Positions 7,767 through 16,647 of a stretch of DNA of 61,351 nucleotides are shown here, one piece after another. The stretch lies in contig NZ_NMUQ01000001.1 of assembly GCF_002233675.1 (NCBI RefSeq), forward strand, positions 1,583,498 to 1,644,848, given 5' to 3'. Under the pieces are notes generated by a model. It ran no database searches, was not told the DNA's origin, and worked only from the letters and a program-made list of their open reading frames with translations. The DNA comes from Paenibacillus herberti (lineage in GTDB: Bacteria; Bacillota; Bacilli; Paenibacillales; Paenibacillaceae). Within the stretch, counting starts at the first letter, position 1; every line of letters starts with the position of its first letter. The translations under genes and the position numbers were made by a program.

Positions 7767-9736
7767 TAAGTCGTCGCCCCCCTGAGCTTCTGCTCTGTTT
7801 TCTTGATCTCATCCACCGGAATGTAATAATCCACATCATAAGTGAACGAGCGGGCGTACATCGATCCGAATACTCCCAGGAAGCCGATGATGACCAGCCA
7901 GATCCAGTCGAATGTGAAACCGAATCCGATCAGGAACCAGAAGCTGGACATAATGAACGGAATGCCTGAATTTTTCGGCATATGAATCGGCTCCAGCTCC
8001 GGCTGTGGCCTTACGATACCGTTCTCGCGGTCTTCCTTCTCGCGCCACCAGTCGTCCACATGCTGAACCTGTGGCACACGGGCAAAGTTGTACACCGGAG
8101 GCGGGGAAGGAATAGACCATTCAAGCGTACGTCCGTTCCAAATATCGCCGGTTTTATCGCGCTCGCCCTTACGGACGCTGTAGGCAATTTGCCACACTTG
8201 GAAAATAAATCCGACACCCATCAGGAAAGCACCGGCTGTACTTGCAAAGTTCAGCGCAGCCCAGCCCCGATCCCAGCCGTACGTATAAACGCGACGCGTC
8301 ATTCCGTCGAGGCCCAGGAAGTACTGCGGGAAGAAGCAAAGATAGAAACCGATGTTCCAGAACCAGAAGCCCCAGCGGCCGCGCTTTTCGTCCAGCTTAA
8401 AGCCGAACAGCTTAGGCCACCAGTAGTAGATGCCGGCAAGATAGCCGAACACTACGCCGCCAATAAGAACTTGGTGGAAGTGAGCAACTAGGAAGTAACT
8501 GTTATGGTACTGGAAGTTCGCTGGTGCGACAGCAAGCATGACGCCCGTGGCACCGCCGACAAGGAAGCAAGGGATAAAGCCCATCGTCCATAACATCGGC
8601 AAGTCGAATTTGATTCGCCCTCGATACATGGTGAAGAGCCAGTTGAATATCTTGACCCCGGTCGGTATAGATATGGCCATTGTTGTTATCGCAAAGAAGG
8701 CATTAACATCGGCGCTTGAGCCCATCGTGTAGAAGTGATGCACCCATGTAAAGAAGCTAAGTACGCTAATGACCATCATCGCAAATACCATGGAATTATA
8801 TCCAAATACGGTTTTTCTCGAGAAGGTTGCCACAATCTCCGAGAAGATACCGAACGCCGGAAGGACGACGATATACACCTCAGGGTGACCCCACATCCAG
8901 ATCAAGTTGACGTACAGCATTGACATCCCGCCGCCGTCAAGCGTGAAGAAATGCGCGCCGAAGTAGCGATCGAGGAACAGCAGCGCAAGCGTAACGGTCA
9001 GAATCGGGAAAGCGAACAAAATTGTGATAGAAGCAGAAAGTACGGACCAGGAGAACAGCGGCATTTTCATGAGCTTCATGCCTGGAGCACGCATTTTGAG
9101 AATCGTTACGATAAAGTTGATGCCGGTCGCAAGCGAGCCGATACCGGAAATTTGGATACCCCAAATGTAGAAATCTTGCCCCCTGCCAGGACTGCCTGAA
9201 AGCTCCGACAGCGGCGGATAGCTGAGCCAGCCTGCATCCGGGGAACCCCCGATGACAAAGCTGATGTTAAGCAGCATAGCGCCGAACAAGAACATCCAGA
9301 AACTAAGTGCATTCAAAAACGGGAATGCGACGTCGCGCGCGCCGATTTGCAGCGGAACAACCATGTTGAACAGCGCGAACATCATCGGCATCGCCATGAA
9401 GAGAATCATGATCGTGCCGTGCGTGGTGAAGATGGCGTTATAGTGATCCGCCTGAAGGAACTCAACATCCGGCAGCGCAAGCTGCATACGCATGAGGATC
9501 GCATCTACTCCGCCGCGGAACAGCATGAGCAGCGATGCAATCAGGTACATAATGCCGATTTTTTTATGGTCAACCGTTGTCAGCCATTCACGCCATAGCC
9601 ACTTCCACTTCTTGAAGTAGGTAAGGACGAAAACGATGGCAATACTGACGAGTGCGATGGAAACGTCTGCTCCGTAAATGAGCGGATCGCCGGTGACAAA
9701 AAAATCGGCGGCAAATTCTTTAATGGAATCCCACAT
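7766..9736 (-). CDS. qoxB: Quinol oxidase subunit I (heme a / a3-CuB)
   Basis: Catalytic, proton-pumping subunit of the aa3-type menaquinol oxidase in the cytoplasmic membrane. The 656-residue length fits QoxB/CyoB. Visible sites are the low-spin heme ligand His in FTTHGTIMILFMAMP, the cross-linked His-Tyr pair in WMWGHPEVYIVVLPAFG, the CuB histidines in VHHFYTMG, and the heme a3/a ligands in VAHFHQVLIGG. The E of HPEVY is present, as in A-family oxidases. Neighbouring subunits II, III and IV are all in order. Confidence 0.96.
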   Translation of the reverse strand: MWDSIKEFAADFFVTGDPLIYGADVSIALVSIAIVFVLTYFKKWKWLWREWLTTVDHKKIGIMYLIASLLMLFRGGVDAILMRMQLALPDVEFLQADHYNAIFTTHGTIMILFMAMPMMFALFNMVVPLQIGARDVAFPFLNALSFWMFLFGAMLLNISFVIGGSPDAGWLSYPPLSELSGSPGRGQDFYIWGIQISGIGSLATGINFIVTILKMRAPGMKLMKMPLFSWSVLSASITILFAFPILTVTLALLFLDRYFGAHFFTLDGGGMSMLYVNLIWMWGHPEVYIVVLPAFGIFSEIVATFSRKTVFGYNSMVFAMMVISVLSFFTWVHHFYTMGSSADVNAFFAITTMAISIPTGVKIFNWLFTMYRGRIKFDLPMLWTMGFIPCFLVGGATGVMLAVAPANFQYHNSYFLVAHFHQVLIGGVVFGYLAGIYYWWPKLFGFKLDEKRGRWGFWFWNIGFYLCFFPQYFLGLDGMTRRVYTYGWDRGWAALNFASTAGAFLMGVGFIFQVWQIAYSVRKGERDKTGDIWNGRTLEWSIPSPPPVYNFARVPQVQHVDDWWREKEDRENGIVRPQPELEPIHMPKNSGIPFIMSSFWFLIGFGFTFDWIWLVIIGFLGVFGSMYARSFTYDVDYYIPVDEIKKTEQKLRGATT

Positions 9737-9762
9737 ATGGATTTGTTTCCTCCCCTAGCCGC

Positions 9763-10737
9763 CTATTGGTTCTGCTCCGGCTGCTGGGAGCCGGAAACTT
9801 CTTTTGTTTCAGCCTCAGACTTAACGCCAGAGGATTGTTGATTAGACTTTACCGGGTCGGACCCGCGGATGCTAATTCCGTGATGGCCGCCGTTTTTCAC
9901 GACGATGGAAGCGAACAAAGTCGGCTCATTTTGGCCAAACGTCTGAATCGGCACGGTCCCCTTCACGGCAAGCTTTGCATACGTTTCACGAGTAAGCTTG
10001 GCTGGCTCATCCTGAGACTTAGCTACCCAAGCATCAAATTCATTCTGAGGCATGGATTTGACTTTAAAGTGCATCTTCGCGAACTCGCTGCCGGAGAAGT
10101 TGGCTCCCATACCTAGGTATTCGCCAGGGCCCTCAGCTTGCAGCCACAGCCGCATCGCCATTCCAGGCATCGTATACATCATTCCCCCAAGCTGCGGAAC
10201 CCAGAAAGAGTTCATCGCTGTGTTGGAAGTAAGTACGAATTGGATCGGCGTATTTTCCGGGATATTCAGGTAGTTCACCGTAGCGATGTCCTGATCCGGA
10301 TATTGGAACAGCCATTTCCAGTCCATCGAGGTAACCTCGATCGTTAGAGGCTCAACATTGGCCGTCGCTTTCGGCGGCTTGATGAGATCATACGTGGCCA
10401 CTACCGTAAAGTAGCCAAGAACGCCGACAACAATAATCGGGATACCCCACCAGATTACTTCAAGCTTCGTGCTATGAGACCAGTTAGGCTCATAAGGCGC
10501 CTTGTTATCTGGCTTGTCCCTATAACGCACGGAAATGTAAATCCAGATCCCGAGCACGGGCACGATAATGATCGCACACAAAATAATGGAGATCCAAATC
10601 ATTTCTTTCTGGATATCCGCTATCTGCCCCTTGGGATCAAGGACCATTGGATTTCCACACCCGGCCAAAAACACGGCCATACCGACTCCAACCAGGATGA
10701 TTCCGAGCATGCGGAGTCGCTTGTGTGTTGCTTTCAT
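9763..10737 (-). CDS. qoxA: Quinol oxidase subunit II (no CuA site)
   Basis: Subunit II lipoprotein: a signal peptide ends in the lipobox FLAGC, two membrane helices follow (about 45-68 and 92-112), then a periplasm-side cupredoxin domain. Where cytochrome c oxidases have the CuA ligands, this protein reads NSFWVPQLGGMMYTMPGMAM and later GEYLGMGANFSGSEFAKMHF. Both ligand cysteines are absent, so electrons must come from menaquinol rather than cytochrome c. The Ser/Gln-rich C-terminal tail (about 285-324) is probably disordered. First gene of the operon, with RBS AAAGGAGATGA. Confidence 0.95.
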   Translation of the reverse strand: MKATHKRLRMLGIILVGVGMAVFLAGCGNPMVLDPKGQIADIQKEMIWISIILCAIIIVPVLGIWIYISVRYRDKPDNKAPYEPNWSHSTKLEVIWWGIPIIVVGVLGYFTVVATYDLIKPPKATANVEPLTIEVTSMDWKWLFQYPDQDIATVNYLNIPENTPIQFVLTSNTAMNSFWVPQLGGMMYTMPGMAMRLWLQAEGPGEYLGMGANFSGSEFAKMHFKVKSMPQNEFDAWVAKSQDEPAKLTRETYAKLAVKGTVPIQTFGQNEPTLFASIVVKNGGHHGISIRGSDPVKSNQQSSGVKSEAETKEVSGSQQPEQNQ

Positions 10738-10840
10738 TGTTTCATCTCCTTTAGGCCATCTCCATACTTATTAACCACAATTCGGGCCCATTTAATACAG
10801 AGCGTATAAAACTGGGTCCTCTCTCAAGAAACAGCATACC

Positions 10841-10863
10841 AAAAAGGACGCCTGATCGCGTCC
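10841..10863 (-). terminator. Terminator of the 10.9-kb small membrane protein gene
   Basis: GGACGC / GCGTCC hairpin followed on the minus strand by five Ts (10841-10845). It separates this gene from the qox operon, so qoxA must have its own promoter between about 10738 and 10840. Confidence 0.7.
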
Positions 10864-10911
10864 CTGTTAACGAATCCGTCTTATTTTTGTGCGATTTCCG
10901 TAAAATCTTGT

Positions 10912-11142
10912 TCATTGAATTGTCTTATCTTGACCTTCATCGGTTATTTCTTCCGATAACGGGAACATCCATGCGGCAATCATGACGACAGGTGATGCGA
11001 TCAGACACCCCATACCGGCCATAAGCAGCATATTGCGATCATTGAACGGCGTAAGGAACGCCAGGCATAACATTGCACCCAAAACAGCTAGGCCAAAAGC
11101 GTACCAGCGCAGCATCGTCGACATCGAGATCCGCTTGTCCAT
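10912..11142 (-). CDS. Small two-helix membrane protein
   Basis: A 76-residue protein with two hydrophobic segments (about 12-32 and 38-60) and short polar ends; the C-terminus is acidic (EEITDEGQDK). I do not recognise the family. RBS GGAGGA precedes the start and a terminator follows, so it is a single-gene unit between the cyclophilin gene and qoxABCD. The position beside the oxidase genes may hint at a respiratory link, but nothing in the sequence shows it. Confidence 0.7.
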   Translation of the reverse strand: MDKRISMSTMLRWYAFGLAVLGAMLCLAFLTPFNDRNMLLMAGMGCLIASPVVMIAAWMFPLSEEITDEGQDKTIQ

Positions 11143-11225
11143 GCGTGTCCTCCTCCTTATGCTTGCTATAGCATATGAAGGAGTTCACACAATGTTCACC
11201 ACTAAGGTGAAAATGGACTGGCCAA

Positions 11226-11909
11226 TCAGCCCTCCTCGATGGTCACACTTTCCATTTTGACTTCAACTTTCGGCTTACTCTGCTCACGGCCGGTGTTGTC
11301 CATATCAACTGGAGTCGCAGCAATTTTGTCAACAACTTCCTTGCCGCTTTCAACCTCACCGAAAATCGTGTAGTTAGGAATTCTATCCAGATCTTTTACG
11401 CTAGCGCCTGTCCCAATGAAAAATTGGCTGCCGCCTGTATTCGGCCCGGCGTTTGCCATAGCAACGGTATACTTGTCGTATTTATAGCCGTTATTAAGCT
11501 CGTCCGGTATGGAGTACCCGGGACCTCCGCCGCCCGTTCCTGTGGGGTCCCCAGTTTGAATCATGAAGTCCTTGATAATGCGGTGAAAAATAACTCCCTC
11601 ATAAAACCCTTGTTTGCTCAAAAAAACGAAGCTATTGACCGTTTTCGGCGCTTCCTTGGGGAAAAGACGGATCGTAAACTCGCCTTCCGACGTTTTCACT
11701 ACGGCCTTATAGGTTTTGCTCGTATCAATGGTCATATCCGGGGCCTTGTCCCAGCTCTTAGCGCCGCCCCCCTGCGTTCCGTCGGAAGCGGAATTGGTAG
11801 GCTCATTGCTGGCGGCTGGAGTCGTGTTCTCCGGCTTGGCGCCACAACCGCTCAACACGAGAGCAGCCCCAAGCACTAGAGAAGTCAGCGAAACAGTTGT
11901 TCGATTCAT
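11226..11909 (-). CDS. Cyclophilin-type peptidyl-prolyl isomerase, lipoprotein
   Basis: An extracytoplasmic proline isomerase expected to help fold exported proteins. The signal peptide ends at lipobox VLSGC (Cys at 22), followed by a Thr/Ser/Asn-rich linker. The cyclophilin core then shows VIFHRIIKDFMIQTGDPTGT, MANAGPNTGGSQFFI and FGEVESGKEVVDKI, carrying the catalytic Arg and the GSQFFI motif. Length 227. It lies downstream of the penicillin-binding protein gene on the same strand, with a 26-bp perfect palindrome in the gap. Confidence 0.93.
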   Translation of the reverse strand: MNRTTVSLTSLVLGAALVLSGCGAKPENTTPAASNEPTNSASDGTQGGGAKSWDKAPDMTIDTSKTYKAVVKTSEGEFTIRLFPKEAPKTVNSFVFLSKQGFYEGVIFHRIIKDFMIQTGDPTGTGGGGPGYSIPDELNNGYKYDKYTVAMANAGPNTGGSQFFIGTGASVKDLDRIPNYTIFGEVESGKEVVDKIAATPVDMDNTGREQSKPKVEVKMESVTIEEG

Positions 11910-11943
11910 GATCGGTCATCTTCCTCTTCATGTTCTAATATTC

Positions 11944-11969
11944 GCGTGCAGGTAGTACTACCTGCACGC
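11944..11969. repeat. Perfect 26-bp palindrome
   Basis: GCGTGCAGGTAGT is followed directly by its exact reverse complement with no loop. It lies between the penicillin-binding protein stop (11981) and the cyclophilin start (11909). No T-run follows on either strand, so it is not a standard intrinsic terminator; a dimeric-protein binding site or a processing/attenuation hairpin is possible. Confidence 0.6.
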
Positions 11970-11980
11970 AGTTAGCAGAG

Positions 11981-14491
11981 CTAAGGTCTGTCAAACCCTG
12001 CACCTTCCGCTGCTTCATCACCGTTACCCGGCCCTTCTTCCCCAGGCAGTCCACCAGCAGGTTGGTCTGGTGGCGGAGTTGGTGTTGGCGTCGTTAATGG
12101 AGGTTCATTGGATGGCCAACCTCCCCCATCCGGTGGCAGCGTCGGCAGTGGACTTTCTTCTGGCGGCAGCGTCGGTGTAGGAGATGGCGTTGGTGATGAC
12201 GATGGTAACGGTGGTGGCGACAGATCGACACCTGGAATTTCTACGGCAATTTTCGCCGAAGGCACACCTTCCTGATCCGTTGCACTGTTATAGGCCGTAA
12301 CGTAGTACTCATAACTCATGCCCGGTGCTACGCTAAGGTCCGTCGCCTCTCCCGTGGCAGCATCCAGTACTCGGGTGTACTCCGCCTCCATAGAAGCCTT
12401 GCGGTAGAGACGATAGCTAATGCCCTCGCCTGAAATCGGCGTCCAGCTCAAGGAAACAAGCATGCTATTCTCATCATAAGCTCCCCTTAAATCCTTAACC
12501 TGTTCCGGAGCGTTCTTCTGCTCCGGCGGCGGCTCATTCGTCTGGGGAGCACGATCAAAGGAGCCTCGCGGTACATCCTTCATCGCCTTCTCCATTACTG
12601 TAGAGAAGAGGGACGCGGCAGTAGAGCTTCCTTTTTTAAGCAAATGCTGCTTATCCGTTTTATCATAGCCCATCCAAACCGCCGCAGTCCATTCCGGTGT
12701 ATAACCGACGAACCAAACATCGCGGTTGGAGCTTGATGAGAGCCCTGGAATACCGTGCTGGGTCGTTCCAGTCTTGCCTGCCACCGGACGGTCGATCGCG
12801 GCGTTAAGTCCGGTGCCTCCAGGTTTGAGAACTTCTTGCAGCATCGCTGTCATCGCGTCAGCCGTCTCTTCTTTCATGAGCTGCTCCGACTTAGGCGATT
12901 TATATTCGTAAATATTTGAACCGTCCGGCCCTTCAATCCGGTCGATCGTATGCGTATCGACCGATTTGCCATCGTTCGCGAACGCGCTGTACGCGGTCGC
13001 CATCTGAAGCGGCGAGACGCCGGTCGTCAATCCACCTAGCGCGATGCTCAGATTACGGTCATTCTTTTTGTCCAGCGGCATACCCAGCTTTTCGGAGAAA
13101 GCGACACCTTTGCTGACGCCGATCTCGTTCAGTAACCATACCGTGGATGCGTTTCGCGATTCCTTAATGGACTGCGACATGGACACCGGCCCGATGTATT
13201 TCACACGATTAGAGTCGGTAGGACAATAGTCGCCATAACATTTTTTATCGTCCCGCAAAATGGAGTTCATATCATAATCTCCGGTTTCCAATGCCGGTCC
13301 GTAAGCGGTGATCGGCTTGAAGGACGATCCTGGCTGACGCGGCACCGTGGCGCGGTTCCAGCCCTTACGCACATAGTCTCGGCCGCCGATCATCGCCTTG
13401 ATAGAACCATCCGCATGATCCATGATGACCATCGCACCTTGCGCTTTCTGGTCGTCAGAGGATTCCTCGAAATTCTTTGGATCATTGAAAGCATCCTCTA
13501 CGGCCTGCTGAGCGTTAGCGTTCAGCGAGGTGTAGATTTTGAAACCTCCGAGACGGATTTGATCCTCGGTTTTGCCCGTTACCTTCACAGCCTCTTTAAC
13601 GGCAAAGTCGACGTACGTCATAAATTTATTGCGGTTGCTGCCCGTGCTGTAGTTTTCTAGAGGTTTGTATACGATGGCTTTGGCTTCATTCCTCTGAGCC
13701 TCCGTAATATAACCCTGATCTTGCATCAGCTTGAGCACAACCGAACGACGTTGCAAGGAATCCTCCGGCTCGTCTTTCGGATTATAATAACTCGGAGCTT
13801 TGGGGATCGCGGCAAGCGAAGCCATCTGCCATAGCTTCAGATCCTCCAAGCTGCTATTAAAATAGTATTTGGCGGCGAGCTTGACGCCATAAACGCCATT
13901 GCCGAAATAGATCCGGTTCAAATACATCGTCAAAATTTCGTCTTTACTCATCTGGTTCTCAAGTGCGACAGCTATTGAAGCCTCTGTAGCTTTACGGAAG
14001 AAGGTTTTGTCCTGGTTGAGGAACAAATTCCGCGCCAGCTGCTGTGTAATCGTACTCGCGCCTTCAACGGCGCTGCGTGCGATAATATCCTTGACGATAG
14101 CCCGGCCGATGCCGATTACGTCAATGCCGGAGTGATTTTCGAATCGCTGATCCTCAGTTGCGATGAAAGCATCGCGCAGCATTTTAGGCAATTCGTTGAA
14201 TTGTGCATCCTGAGAATTTACGCTGGCCAGACTGGCCACCTTGTTGTTGCTGGAATCATAAATGACAGATGAATCACCGCGCAGCAAAACATCACGGTTG
14301 GCCGCCAAAATTCTCTCACCGTTCAGAATGACGAGCAAATATCCGACGATCGCGCAAATTACCGCGAGTGCGCCAGCAAAAAACAAACCGTAAAACCATT
14401 TCCGCTTGCGGCTGGTCTTCGAGCGTTTACGCCCTTTAGCTGTAGTGCCCGGCCCCTTGCGGCTCTCCCCTTTTTTTCTCTGTTCAGTCAT
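11981..14491 (-). CDS. Class A penicillin-binding protein (PBP1A family)
   Basis: Bifunctional cell-wall synthase that polymerises and cross-links peptidoglycan at the membrane surface. After a basic tail and a membrane anchor (about 33-55), the glycosyltransferase domain shows EDQRFENHSGIDVIG, the GASTITQQLARN motif and LNRIYFGNGVYGV. The transpeptidase domain has SxxK in GSSFKPITAYG, the SxN region SRNAST, and KTG in GKTGTTQ. A fibronectin type III-like module follows (about 650-745). The last 80 residues are a Pro/Thr/Ser-rich tail. Length 836 with RBS GGAAGGAG. Which numbered PBP it equals cannot be told from sequence alone. Confidence 0.95.
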   Translation of the reverse strand: MTEQRKKGESRKGPGTTAKGRKRSKTSRKRKWFYGLFFAGALAVICAIVGYLLVILNGERILAANRDVLLRGDSSVIYDSSNNKVASLASVNSQDAQFNELPKMLRDAFIATEDQRFENHSGIDVIGIGRAIVKDIIARSAVEGASTITQQLARNLFLNQDKTFFRKATEASIAVALENQMSKDEILTMYLNRIYFGNGVYGVKLAAKYYFNSSLEDLKLWQMASLAAIPKAPSYYNPKDEPEDSLQRRSVVLKLMQDQGYITEAQRNEAKAIVYKPLENYSTGSNRNKFMTYVDFAVKEAVKVTGKTEDQIRLGGFKIYTSLNANAQQAVEDAFNDPKNFEESSDDQKAQGAMVIMDHADGSIKAMIGGRDYVRKGWNRATVPRQPGSSFKPITAYGPALETGDYDMNSILRDDKKCYGDYCPTDSNRVKYIGPVSMSQSIKESRNASTVWLLNEIGVSKGVAFSEKLGMPLDKKNDRNLSIALGGLTTGVSPLQMATAYSAFANDGKSVDTHTIDRIEGPDGSNIYEYKSPKSEQLMKEETADAMTAMLQEVLKPGGTGLNAAIDRPVAGKTGTTQHGIPGLSSSSNRDVWFVGYTPEWTAAVWMGYDKTDKQHLLKKGSSTAASLFSTVMEKAMKDVPRGSFDRAPQTNEPPPEQKNAPEQVKDLRGAYDENSMLVSLSWTPISGEGISYRLYRKASMEAEYTRVLDAATGEATDLSVAPGMSYEYYVTAYNSATDQEGVPSAKIAVEIPGVDLSPPPLPSSSPTPSPTPTLPPEESPLPTLPPDGGGWPSNEPPLTTPTPTPPPDQPAGGLPGEEGPGNGDEAAEGAGFDRP

Positions 14492-14548
14492 AATGGTTGT
14501 ACTCCTTCCGGTAGTTCTCTCCCGTAACAGTTATACCCCGGAAACAGA

Positions 14549-14580
14549 AGAACAACCCCATCGTAAGAGAGGGTTGTTCT
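14549..14580 (-). terminator. Terminator of the mutS-hfq operon
   Basis: A 10-bp stem (14549-14558 with 14571-14580) lies just after hfq and has a T-rich tail on the minus strand. Confidence 0.65.
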
Positions 14581-14637
14581 CCTGACCGATATTCAAATAA
14601 CGAAAAGACTAAAGGAAAGGTTTCATCGGGGGAAACT

Positions 14638-14883
14638 TCAGGCTTGAGCGCCTGGTGTCTCCTGCTGCATGAGCGAGACGTTGCGCTGCGGTGTAAACGT
14701 TGAAATCGCATGTTTGTACACCATTTGTTGACGGCCGTCTGAATCAATGACGATGGTGAAATTATCAAAAGCGCGGATTACGCCCCGGATCTGGAAGCCA
14801 TTCGTCAGGTAGACCGTAACCGGAATGCTGTCCTTGCGCAGCTGGTTCAGGAACGTATCTTGAATATTGATCGATTTGTTCAT
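14638..14883 (-). CDS. hfq: RNA chaperone Hfq
   Basis: Sm-like RNA-binding protein forming a hexamer. The 81-residue protein carries the Sm1 core ([37 protein letters not shown]) and the diagnostic Sm2 motif YKHAISTF. The start overlaps the miaA stop by 4 bp. The miaA-hfq pair is conserved across bacteria; here it is fused to the mutSL run. Confidence 0.97.
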   Translation of the reverse strand: MNKSINIQDTFLNQLRKDSIPVTVYLTNGFQIRGVIRAFDNFTIVIDSDGRQQMVYKHAISTFTPQRNVSLMQQETPGAQA

Positions 14884-15872
14884 TGAGAGTTACCCCCGTC
14901 AAAAGAAGATTGGTTAGTGGTATATTCAAGACTGACGTTGAACTTTCCTGCTAGTATAGCATGAATGGTATCCAAATTGTTGTGAAAATTTTCCCCTGCA
15001 TCAATCCATTGGATGTCCTTCATATGGCGGAACCAGCTGAGCTGGCGCTTGGCGAAGCGCCTTGTGTCGCGTTTCAGCAGTACAACCGCCTCTTCCAGCG
15101 AAGTTTGACCCTGCAAATAGGGGACAAGCTCTTTGTAACCGAGACCCTGCATCGCCACAGCATGCTGGGGCACGCCGCGTTCCAACAGACCGGCAACTTC
15201 GTTTACTAACCCCTCCTCCATCATCAGGTCGATCCTCCGCTCAATGCGGCGATACAACTCGGAGCGATTCATTGTCAGTCCCAACAGACAGAGTTCGTAA
15301 GGAGACTCTTTTTTCTGTCCGGCAAGCTGCTCACTCATCTTCATTCCGGTTAAATGCAAGATTTCTAGCGCCCGAATTACACGGCGTATATCGTTAGCGT
15401 GGAGTCTAGCGGCGCTTTCAGGATCGCGCTCTGCAAGCAGCGCATGCACTGCTTCTGGTCCGTGGACGTCTGCCATCTGTTGCAACTCTAAGCGATATGA
15501 CTCGTCCGAGGAAGCTTTGGAAAATTCATAGCCGTAGCAGACCGACTCAATATATAACCCTGTGCCGCCAACGATGAAAGGCAGCTTGCCGCGCGCAGCA
15601 ATCTCCGGAATAAGCCTGGAGCAAGCCTCTTGAAAATCAGCGGCCGAATACGGGTCCTCCGGATCGCGGATGTCAATCAGATGATGCGTTATGCCCATCT
15701 GCTCCTCGGAGCGGATTTTGGCGGTGCCAATATCCATGCCCCGATACACCTGCATGGAATCTCCGGATATGATTTCTCCGTTCCAGGCGCGGGCCAGCTC
15801 CAAACTGAGCTGTGTTTTACCGACCGCCGTCGGGCCGAGCAGCACGAGCAGCGGCTGTTTGCGTTCAGTCAA
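14880..15872 (-). CDS. miaA: tRNA dimethylallyltransferase
   Basis: Transfers a dimethylallyl group to A37 of tRNAs reading UNN codons. The P-loop [15 protein letters not shown] is at the N-terminus, followed by [18 protein letters not shown], which carries the catalytic Asp region, [18 protein letters not shown], and [11 protein letters not shown]. The C-terminus has [14 protein letters not shown]. Length 330 is normal. It overlaps the upstream methyltransferase gene by 8 bp. Confidence 0.97.
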   Translation of the reverse strand: MTERKQPLLVLLGPTAVGKTQLSLELARAWNGEIISGDSMQVYRGMDIGTAKIRSEEQMGITHHLIDIRDPEDPYSAADFQEACSRLIPEIAARGKLPFIVGGTGLYIESVCYGYEFSKASSDESYRLELQQMADVHGPEAVHALLAERDPESAARLHANDIRRVIRALEILHLTGMKMSEQLAGQKKESPYELCLLGLTMNRSELYRRIERRIDLMMEEGLVNEVAGLLERGVPQHAVAMQGLGYKELVPYLQGQTSLEEAVVLLKRDTRRFAKRQLSWFRHMKDIQWIDAGENFHNNLDTIHAILAGKFNVSLEYTTNQSSFDGGNSQ

Positions 15873-16647
15873 CTTGTATCACTCCATATCCGACAGCCGA
15901 CGTTTTTTTGACTGGACAGCGAACGAAGCCGAGCCGGTCGAATTCAGGACTGTTATTCGTTTCTTTAATGATGACGGTTCGCCGGGCCACACGTACCGCT
16001 TCCCGGACGATGCCGGGATGAAGTGGATCGGGATTAGCGAGGCCGCGCAGCGGGCCGATTGAGCTTGATTCATGGACTGGATCACGAAACATCGGATCAA
16101 AATAAACGATGTCATAACTTTTATCCGGGAGACCCTTCAAAAAGTCCGCATGATCGGCCAAAACAGGAGTGATGCGGCGCAGCGCCGCATTGGCATCCTC
16201 AAGCTCCGACTCGTACTGCTGCAGCCCCTCACGCACGATCGCATGCAGGACGGGTTCGCTTTCGAGAGCGGTCACGCCTCCCTCCGGTCCGGTTGCATAG
16301 GAGAACACGAAGGAATCACCCGCCAAACCCGCCGTGCAGTCCAGCACTTGGTCCCCCGGCTGACAACCGGACAAGCTTACGAGAGGATCGGCTTCGCCTT
16401 TGCGCAGCCTTTTGACCCGCACATAGGCCATACTTGGATGAAAATAAAAGGGCGGCTCCTGGGGACCGCCGTAATAGCGCAGTTGCGTGCTCGTCACTAC
16501 GAGCAGCTCGCGGTCTCCCGCTTGCTCGGCCAACTGGCCGAGTGTGCGCCTGCGCCGGGGCGTGAGCCGCGCATTCAGCTCTTTGGCTAGCCGCGCGGCC
16601 ATTTCCAGCATAAGCTCTGACGGATAATCCGTCGTTGTTACGATCAT
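15865..16647 (-). CDS. Class I SAM-dependent methyltransferase (RsmJ-like)
   Basis: A 260-residue protein with a Rossmann methyltransferase core: DQVLDCTAGLAGDSFVFSYA (SAM-binding motif I), an acidic strand end ALESEPVL, and YDIVYFDPMFRDP, whose DP..F pattern resembles the catalytic motif of guanine-N2 rRNA methyltransferases such as RsmJ. The target is not proven. I start it at the ATG at 16647, which overlaps the mutL TGA by 3 bp in an ATGA junction; the frame continues upstream only inside mutL. Fourth from the end of the mutS-mutL-MTase-miaA-hfq operon. Confidence 0.85.
   Translation of the reverse strand: MIVTTTDYPSELMLEMAARLAKELNARLTPRRRRTLGQLAEQAGDRELLVVTSTQLRYYGGPQEPPFYFHPSMAYVRVKRLRKGEADPLVSLSGCQPGDQVLDCTAGLAGDSFVFSYATGPEGGVTALESEPVLHAIVREGLQQYESELEDANAALRRITPVLADHADFLKGLPDKSYDIVYFDPMFRDPVHESSSIGPLRGLANPDPLHPGIVREAVRVARRTVIIKETNNSPEFDRLGFVRCPVKKTSAVGYGVIQVD

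Noticed and set aside
9763-10737. Cytochrome c oxidase rather than quinol oxidase
   Set aside because: Subunit II lacks the CuA cysteine ligands and any cytochrome c domain.
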